Positions 59,260 through 64,000 of a stretch of 64,000 nucleotides of DNA are shown here, in pieces (position 1 is the first letter of the stretch; each line of letters starts with the position of its first letter). Source of the stretch: Actinomycetes bacterium (GTDB lineage Bacteria > Actinomycetota > Actinomycetes > Actinomycetales > Microbacteriaceae); the NCBI GenBank assembly GCA_029777095.1, contig JAKOTS010000047.1, positions 62,001 through 126,000 of the forward strand, given 5' to 3'. The notes beneath the pieces are model-generated. The model did no database searches. It saw only the letters and a program-made list of their open reading frames with translations, and was not told where the DNA came from. The position numbers were made by a program, and so were the translations under genes.

Positions 59260-60129
59260 GTGCGCATTCGGCTCGACATCGCTTATGACGGCACGCATTT
59301 TCGCGGCTGGGCGACGCAGCCGACCCTGCGTACCGTGCAGGGCGTGCTGGAGGCGGCGCTCGCGCGAATCTTTGGCGAGACCGATGCCCCGCGCCTGGTC
59401 GTCGCCGGCCGCACCGATGCGGGGGTGCACGCGCGGGCACAGGTGGCGCACCTCGATCTGAATGAGGCACAGTGGGCCCGGCTCGTCAGCGACCGCCGTG
59501 CTCAGCATGACCCAGATCCAGCGGTGAGCCTGGCTCGCCGCGTGAACGGCATCGTGCGCGCCGACGGCGACGTAGTGGTCACCGCAAGCAGTACTGCGCC
59601 CGCCGGCTTCGATGCCCGGTTCGGCGCGGTCTGGCGGCGCTACCAGTACCGCGTGGCCGACGACATCACCGGCTATAACCCGCTCGAGCGGCTCTACACG
59701 ACGGCGGTGCGGGCCGAACTCGATGCCGAGGCGATGAACGAGGGCGCGTCGCGGCTCATCGGCCTGCACGATTTCGCCGCCTATTGCCGGGCGCGTGAGG
59801 GTGCCACGACGATCCGAACCCTGCTCGAATACTCCTGGCACCGCGACGGCGCTGGCACGCTGATCGCAACTGTGCGGGCCGACGCGTTTTGCCACAGCAT
59901 GGTGCGTGCGCTCGTGGGCGCGTGCGTCGCCGTGGGTCTCGGCAAGCTCACGCCCGACGACATCGTGCACCTCCGCGATGCGGGGCAGCGGGCAAGCGAC
60001 TTCAAGGTGCTGGCCGCCCACGGGCTCACGCTGATGGAGGTGCGCTACCCCGCCGACGAGTTGCTGGCGGTGCGTGCTGCGCAGACCCGAGGTCGGCGTA
60101 GCCTCGACGGGCCCGGCGCCGCCGAATAA
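59260..60129 (+). CDS. truA: tRNA pseudouridine(38-40) synthase TruA
   Basis: 289 residues, GTG start. Isomerises uridines 38-40 in the tRNA anticodon arm. The catalytic Asp is D53 in AGRTDAGVHA; the N-terminal RLDIAYDGTHFRGW and the C-terminal FCHSMVRALVGACVAVG are conserved. The last ~35 codons overlap the convergent VanZ-like gene by 104 bp. In many Actinobacteria it directly follows rplQ. Confidence 0.97.
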   Translation: MRIRLDIAYDGTHFRGWATQPTLRTVQGVLEAALARIFGETDAPRLVVAGRTDAGVHARAQVAHLDLNEAQWARLVSDRRAQHDPDPAVSLARRVNGIVRADGDVVVTASSTAPAGFDARFGAVWRRYQYRVADDITGYNPLERLYTTAVRAELDAEAMNEGASRLIGLHDFAAYCRAREGATTIRTLLEYSWHRDGAGTLIATVRADAFCHSMVRALVGACVAVGLGKLTPDDIVHLRDAGQRASDFKVLAAHGLTLMEVRYPADELLAVRAAQTRGRRSLDGPGAAE

Positions 60130-60583
60130 GCCCGCGCACCCACCACGCAAGCGCGAGGCCGATCGCCGTGCCGAGGGTGTTGGCGATGACGTCGCTGATC
60201 GTGGTGACCCGGCCGGGCACCGCAAGCTGGGTCAGTTCGATCGCGGTGCTGGCGAGGCATCCCGTGCCAATAACGATGAGGGTGGATGCCGCGGCCGGCG
60301 CTCGCAGCGGCACGGCGAAGACCGCGGCGGCGCCGAAGGGCAGAAACAGCACGATGTTCGCGGTGAACTCGAGCACCGGGTAGCCCACGGCGAATGGGAT
60401 GCCAAGGGAGTGGAGCGCGCGGGCGAACAGGGTCACGACACCCGTCGCTTGGCCGGCGACCGCCGCAGGGGTGAGCACGAGCCACGCGAGTGCGCCGAGG
60501 TAGGCGAGCGTGAGCAGCCGCCAGGTCACCAGCGCACCGCGGCCCGGTCGCGATGTGTCGACGGGAGCGGGGGAGTGGGGCAC
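60026..60583 (-). CDS. VanZ-like membrane protein
   Basis: 185 residues on the minus strand. GTG 60583 (then PHSPAPVDTSRPGRG) was chosen because TACGCT ends 6 nt upstream; a longer start at 60658 exists. Four to five transmembrane helices are present, with VanZ-type motifs EFTANIVLFLPFG and TTISDVIANTLGTAIG. VanZ-family proteins are linked with glycopeptide or lipid-related envelope functions, mostly unproven. The Arg-rich C-terminal tail overlaps the end of truA on the other strand. Divergent from the next gene. Confidence 0.9.
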   Translation of the reverse strand: MPHSPAPVDTSRPGRGALVTWRLLTLAYLGALAWLVLTPAAVAGQATGVVTLFARALHSLGIPFAVGYPVLEFTANIVLFLPFGAAAVFAVPLRAPAAASTLIVIGTGCLASTAIELTQLAVPGRVTTISDVIANTLGTAIGLALAWWVRGLIRRRRARRGYADLGSAQHAPPATRRRGSAPPSA

Positions 60584-60589
60584 CCGTTC

Positions 60590-60595
60590 AGCGTA
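60590..60595 (-). promoter_or_regulatory. -10 box giving a probable leaderless mRNA
   Basis: Minus-strand TACGCT ends 6 nt before GTG 60583, the same geometry as at truA. Confidence 0.5.
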
Positions 60596-60673
60596 TCGAT
60601 CCGGTGTGAGTGAACTGGGAACTGCATTGCGGGGGGACGCGGGGCGGGCTGACGGCATAGTGTGGCAATTGTC

Positions 60674-61378
60674 ATGAAGGTCATCAGTTATAACCTGCGC
60701 AAACACCGCGCGGTCGTCGAGCTCGAGGAGCTCTTTGCCGCGCACGAGCCCGACATCCTGTGCCTGCAGGAGGCCGAAACGATGTCGTTGCCGGCCCGTG
60801 TCGGCGACCTTGCGCTTGCGCAGTCAACGACCCGCAATCGGCTTGGCCTGGCCGTGTACTACCGTGACGCGATGCTGCGACCGACCGCGGTGCGTGCCGT
60901 CGCGCTGAAGAAGTCGATGCACGACCGCGTGCTGCGGCCCGCGCACGAACGCCTTGTGGGTGTGCGCTTTCGTGAGCTGACGAGCGGGCGAGACTTTATT
61001 GTCGCGTCGTTCCATGCGGCGCCGCTGACCGCGCTGAACTCGCTGCGTCGCCACCAGATCCGCTCCGCGTTGCTCGAGCTCCAGCTCCTCGGCCCGGGGT
61101 TACCGACCCTGATGGTCGGCGACTATAACTATCCGATTTTCAAGGACAACCTGAGCGAGAAGGTGCGCGATCACGGCTATGAGCTGACGCTGAGTGACGC
61201 TCGCACCTACACGCGATACAAGTTCTTCCGCGGGCACTACGACTTCGCCACGTCGGCCGGGTTCGACATCCAGACGATCTCGACGTTGCCCCAGGGCGTC
61301 TCAGACCACCTGCCGATCCTGATCGATGCGCAGCTCGATTCGCCGGCAGAGGTTGCGCAGGTCGCGGAGGCGATCTGA
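60674..61378 (+). CDS. Endonuclease/exonuclease/phosphatase-family protein
   Basis: 234 residues from ATG 60674 (MKVISYNLRKHRA); GTG 60662 is a possible longer start. It shows the metal-dependent EEP fold: N near the start (SYNLRK), Glu in CLQEAE (about residue 38), VASFHAAP, GDYNYP (Asp-x-Asn) and the catalytic SDHLP near the C-terminus. No signal peptide or extra domain is seen, so a cytoplasmic enzyme on nucleic acid or phosphoester. The exact substrate is unknown. TAGTGT 10 nt before ATG could be its -10. Confidence 0.92.
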   Translation: MKVISYNLRKHRAVVELEELFAAHEPDILCLQEAETMSLPARVGDLALAQSTTRNRLGLAVYYRDAMLRPTAVRAVALKKSMHDRVLRPAHERLVGVRFRELTSGRDFIVASFHAAPLTALNSLRRHQIRSALLELQLLGPGLPTLMVGDYNYPIFKDNLSEKVRDHGYELTLSDARTYTRYKFFRGHYDFATSAGFDIQTISTLPQGVSDHLPILIDAQLDSPAEVAQVAEAI

Positions 61379-61389
61379 ATGGGCTCGAA

Positions 61390-61419
61390 TTGAGCCTCGG
61401 GCGTGTCGGCATGTATGAT
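61390..61419 (+). promoter_or_regulatory. Promoter of rplM-rpsI(-glmM)
   Basis: TTGAGC (61390-61395), 18-nt spacer, TATGAT (61414-61419). Start expected near 61426, giving a leader of about 135 nt. Confidence 0.75.
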
Positions 61420-61427
61420 TGACCCTT

Positions 61428-61504
61428 GGTACGTGTGCCCTGCTGGCCTGTACCGCGAACGTGAGCCCTCCACTGGCGTCTTTCAACGAGTTTCTTCGAA
61501 GAAA
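61428..61504 (+). promoter_or_regulatory. Structured rplM leader
   Basis: The leader opens with GGTAC pairing with GTACC (61428-61432 with 61450-61454) and contains the perfect 14-base palindrome TTTCTTCGAAGAAA (61491-61504). Possibly an L13-responsive leader; no known class was recognised. Confidence 0.4.
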
Positions 61505-61560
61505 GCACCCCGGAGCGGGATTCACGAACACCTCCGTTCGAACAAGAAAGCAGCACTATT

Positions 61561-62007
61561 GTGACGCGCACTTATACCCCCAAAGCTGGCGAGATCCAGC
61601 GCGAATGGCTCATCATCGACGCCGCTGACGTCGTGCTCGGCCGCCTTGCAAGCCACACCGCAGCCCTGCTGCGTGGCAAGCACAAGCCGACCTTCGTCAA
61701 CCACCTCGACTCTGGTGACTTCGTCATCATCGTCAACGCCGACAAGATCGTCCTCACGGGTCAGAAGCTGACGCAGAAGAAGGCGTACCGTCACTCGGGT
61801 TACCCGGGCGGCCTCACGGCAATCCCCTACAGCGAGCTCATGGAAAAGAACTCCGTGCGCGCGGTCGAGAAGGCCGTCCGCGGCATGCTCCCCAAGAACA
61901 GCCTGGGTCGTGCTCAGTTGAGCAAGCTCAAGGTCTACCGCGGCGCCGAGCACCCTCACGGTGCACAGACGCCCAAGACCTACACCCTCGACCAGGTCGC
62001 CCAGTAA
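61561..62007 (+). CDS. rplM: 50S ribosomal protein L13
   Basis: 148 residues, GTG start. One of the first proteins to bind 23S rRNA. Conserved [27 protein letters not shown] and [17 protein letters not shown] segments. Starts the rplM-rpsI operon with the promoter described above; rpsI follows after 26 nt. Confidence 0.99.
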   Translation: MTRTYTPKAGEIQREWLIIDAADVVLGRLASHTAALLRGKHKPTFVNHLDSGDFVIIVNADKIVLTGQKLTQKKAYRHSGYPGGLTAIPYSELMEKNSVRAVEKAVRGMLPKNSLGRAQLSKLKVYRGAEHPHGAQTPKTYTLDQVAQ

Positions 62008-62033
62008 GCGCCGAAAGACTTAAGGACAGACTC

Positions 62034-62531
62034 GTGGCGAAGATCGCAGATTCAATCGAAACTCCTCTCGAAGGGGAGAACACCTCCTACTCGACCGAGA
62101 CCCCCGCGGCCGCAGAGACCGTGGCGCCCCGCCCGGTGCTCAGCGTTCCCGGCGCGGCTGTCGGTCGTCGCAAGCAGGCAATTGCCCGCGTGCGCATCAT
62201 CCCCGGCACCGGTGTCATCACGGTCAACGGCCGTGCGTTCGAGGACTACTTCCCGAACAAGCTGCACCAGCAGCTCGTGACCGACCCGTTCACGGCACTC
62301 AACCTCGTCGGCGCATACGACGTCATCGCCCGCATTTCGGGTGGCGGCGACTCGGGTCAGGCCGGCGCACTGCGTCTCGGCATTGCTCGTTCGCTCAACC
62401 AGGTTGACGAAGAGAACAACCGCGCCACCCTCAAGAAGGCCGGCTTCCTCTCGCGCGATGCTCGCATCAAGGAGCGCAAGAAGGCTGGTCTCAAGAAGGC
62501 GCGTAAGGCTCCTCAGTACTCGAAGCGCTAG
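62034..62531 (+). CDS. rpsI: 30S ribosomal protein S9
   Basis: 165 residues, GTG start. S9's C-terminal tail reaches the P-site tRNA; the final RKAPQYSKR is intact, as is [17 protein letters not shown]. The first ~40 residues are an acidic Thr/Glu/Ala-rich extension ([20 protein letters not shown]), longer than in E. coli. glmM begins 18 nt later. Confidence 0.98.
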   Translation: MAKIADSIETPLEGENTSYSTETPAAAETVAPRPVLSVPGAAVGRRKQAIARVRIIPGTGVITVNGRAFEDYFPNKLHQQLVTDPFTALNLVGAYDVIARISGGGDSGQAGALRLGIARSLNQVDEENNRATLKKAGFLSRDARIKERKKAGLKKARKAPQYSKR

Positions 62532-62549
62532 ACGCCGAGTACCGACAAG

Positions 62550-63908
62550 ATGCCGATATTTGGCACTGACGGCGTGCGGGGGCTGGCTAACGGCCCCCTC
62601 ACCGCCGAGCTCGCGTTGCGTCTTGCCCAAGCCACTGCTGTGGTTCTTGGGCAAGGCCGCACCGCGGATGCCCGCCGCGAGGCGGGAAAGCGACTCACCG
62701 CGATTGTCGCCCGTGACCCCCGTATCTCGGGGGAATTTCTGGCCGCTGCGGTGAGCGCGGGACTCGCAAGTTCCGGCGTCGATGTTTTGGACGCGGGTGT
62801 GTTGCCTACCCCGGCTGCGGCGTTTTTGATCGCCGAGAAAGACGCTGACTTTGGCGTCATGGTCTCGGCCTCGCACAACCCCGCCCCCGACAATGGCATC
62901 AAGATTTTTGCACGCGGCGGCGTGAAGCTCCCCGATGTGGTTGAGCAGCGCATCGAGAGCCACCTGGATGGCCCGAAGCTCCAGCCGACTGGCGCTGGCG
63001 TTGGTCGCATCCAGCGGCTCTCAGACGCAGAAGACGTGTACGTGTTGCACCTGCTCGCGAGCTTGCCGAACGACCTTGGCGGCCTGCATGTCGTGCTCGA
63101 CTGCGCACATGGTGCCGCCGCCGGCGTCTCGCCAGAAACCTTCCGCGATGCCGGCGCGCGCGTCACGGTGATCGGAGCCGATCCCGATGGCTTGAACATC
63201 AACGACGGTGTCGGTTCTACCCACCTCGACCAGTTGGCGGCCGCGGTGCTTGAACACGGCGCAGACCTCGGAATCGCCCACGATGGCGACGCCGACCGCT
63301 GTTTGGCAGTGGATGCCTCTGGTGCCGTGGTCGATGGCGACCAGATTATGGCGATCATCGCGGTCGCGATGAAAGAACGCGGGCAGCTGACCCGCGACAC
63401 CCTGGTTGCAACGGTCATGAGCAACCTCGGCCTGCACGTGGCAATGCGCGAGCAGGGCATCACCGTGCTGAAGACGGCTGTCGGTGACCGCTACGTGCTT
63501 GAGGCAATGAACGAGGGCGGCTACGCCCTGGGTGGCGAACAGTCGGGTCACGTCATCATGAGCAAGTACGCCACCACCGGCGACGGCCTGCTCACCGGCC
63601 TGCACCTTATGGCCGAGATGGCGGGCAAGGGCAAGACGCTTGCCGAGCTCGCATCGGTCATGACCGTGTTCCCACAGGTGCTCATCAACGTGAAAGGCGT
63701 CGACCGCACGCGTGTCGGCGACGATGCATCCATCGCCGAAGCCGTTGCGCTCGTCGAGCAGGAGCTCGGAGAAAGTGGCCGCGTGCTGCTTCGCGCATCG
63801 GGCACCGAGCAGCTTGTGCGGGTGATGGTTGAGGCCGCCGACGAGGCGACCGCCCAGCGCTACGCCGAGCAGCTTGCGGACGTCGTCCGCGAGCGCCTCG
63901 CGCTCTAG
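62550..63908 (+). CDS. glmM: Phosphoglucosamine mutase
   Basis: Converts glucosamine-6-phosphate to glucosamine-1-phosphate for peptidoglycan precursors. 452 residues, ATG start. The phosphorylated active serine is S108 in [12 protein letters not shown]. The metal loop is DGDADRC. The sugar-binding GEQSGH and phosphate-binding [12 protein letters not shown] are present. The rplM-rpsI-glmM order is conserved in Gram-positive bacteria. The remaining 92 nt to the window end hold only short GC-rich inverted repeats. Confidence 0.98.
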   Translation: MPIFGTDGVRGLANGPLTAELALRLAQATAVVLGQGRTADARREAGKRLTAIVARDPRISGEFLAAAVSAGLASSGVDVLDAGVLPTPAAAFLIAEKDADFGVMVSASHNPAPDNGIKIFARGGVKLPDVVEQRIESHLDGPKLQPTGAGVGRIQRLSDAEDVYVLHLLASLPNDLGGLHVVLDCAHGAAAGVSPETFRDAGARVTVIGADPDGLNINDGVGSTHLDQLAAAVLEHGADLGIAHDGDADRCLAVDASGAVVDGDQIMAIIAVAMKERGQLTRDTLVATVMSNLGLHVAMREQGITVLKTAVGDRYVLEAMNEGGYALGGEQSGHVIMSKYATTGDGLLTGLHLMAEMAGKGKTLAELASVMTVFPQVLINVKGVDRTRVGDDASIAEAVALVEQELGESGRVLLRASGTEQLVRVMVEAADEATAQRYAEQLADVVRERLAL

Positions 63909-64000
63909 CCGAGCCGAGGCGGGCGCCGCGCCCGAACCCTCCGCGAGACGGGGCTGCATTTGCCGCGCCCGCAGATCGGCGCGGGCGAGCCGTGACCGCG

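Overview
This is a high-GC actinobacterial chromosome segment, most likely from the family Microbacteriaceae (Microbacterium/Leifsonia-like). The reasons are the GC-rich third codon positions, many GTG starts, actinobacterial forms of RpoB, RpoC, EF-Tu, S12 and Adk, lysine/alanine-rich tails on several ribosomal proteins, and the frequent words GGATGC/GCATCC. The family assignment is inference; no rRNA or tRNA gene is visible.

Layout. (1) 1-7011: the 3' part of rpoB (cut by the window edge) and complete rpoC, closed by a hairpin. (2) 7198-10195: four genes of unknown function, three of them membrane proteins. (3) 10312-32814: a tightly packed accessory locus, all on the + strand. Its first part is a Ser/Thr kinase ending in a membrane helix, a 1984-residue surface protein with Ig-like and FN3-like domains, a MoxR AAA+ ATPase, a DUF58 protein and a transglutaminase-like membrane protein. 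This order resembles the PFNA cluster described in bifidobacteria, but with no PP2C phosphatase in the window. It continues into a membrane FHA protein, a small tail-anchored Thr-rich protein, a 1508-residue FHA/FtsK (EccC/EssC-type) ATPase, a WXG100-like protein, a small helical partner, a putative secreted effector and three further coupled genes. (4) 33124-37578: the str operon rpsL-rpsG-fusA-tuf. (5) 37711-37926: a small helical protein resembling MT0933-type antitoxins. (6) 38439-48018: the S10 and spc operons from rpsJ to rplO, lacking rpsN at its usual place. (7) 48116-51612: secY, adk, map and a DsbA-like thioredoxin. (8) 51777-54896: infA, rpmJ, rpsM, rpsK, rpoA, rplQ; no rpsD lies between rpsK and rpoA. 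(9) 55016-61378: a GNAT protein, an OafA-type acyltransferase, a D-2-hydroxyacid dehydrogenase, truA, a VanZ-like protein and an endonuclease/exonuclease/phosphatase-family protein. (10) 61561-63908: rplM, rpsI, glmM.

The housekeeping part is ordinary transcription and translation machinery in conserved order. The most interesting region is 10.3-32.8 kb. There a kinase with no outside domain sits next to a giant ectodomain protein, a MoxR/DUF58/pseudo-transglutaminase module, two FHA proteins and a minimal type VII secretion set. I infer a phosphorylation-controlled cell-surface secretion or envelope-assembly system. The transglutaminase-like domain has lost both its catalytic Cys and His, and no EccB/D/E, MycP, EssA/B or EsaA homologue is seen nearby. 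Four genes outside the operons start 6-7 nt after a TAnnnT -10 box, which suggests leaderless mRNAs.
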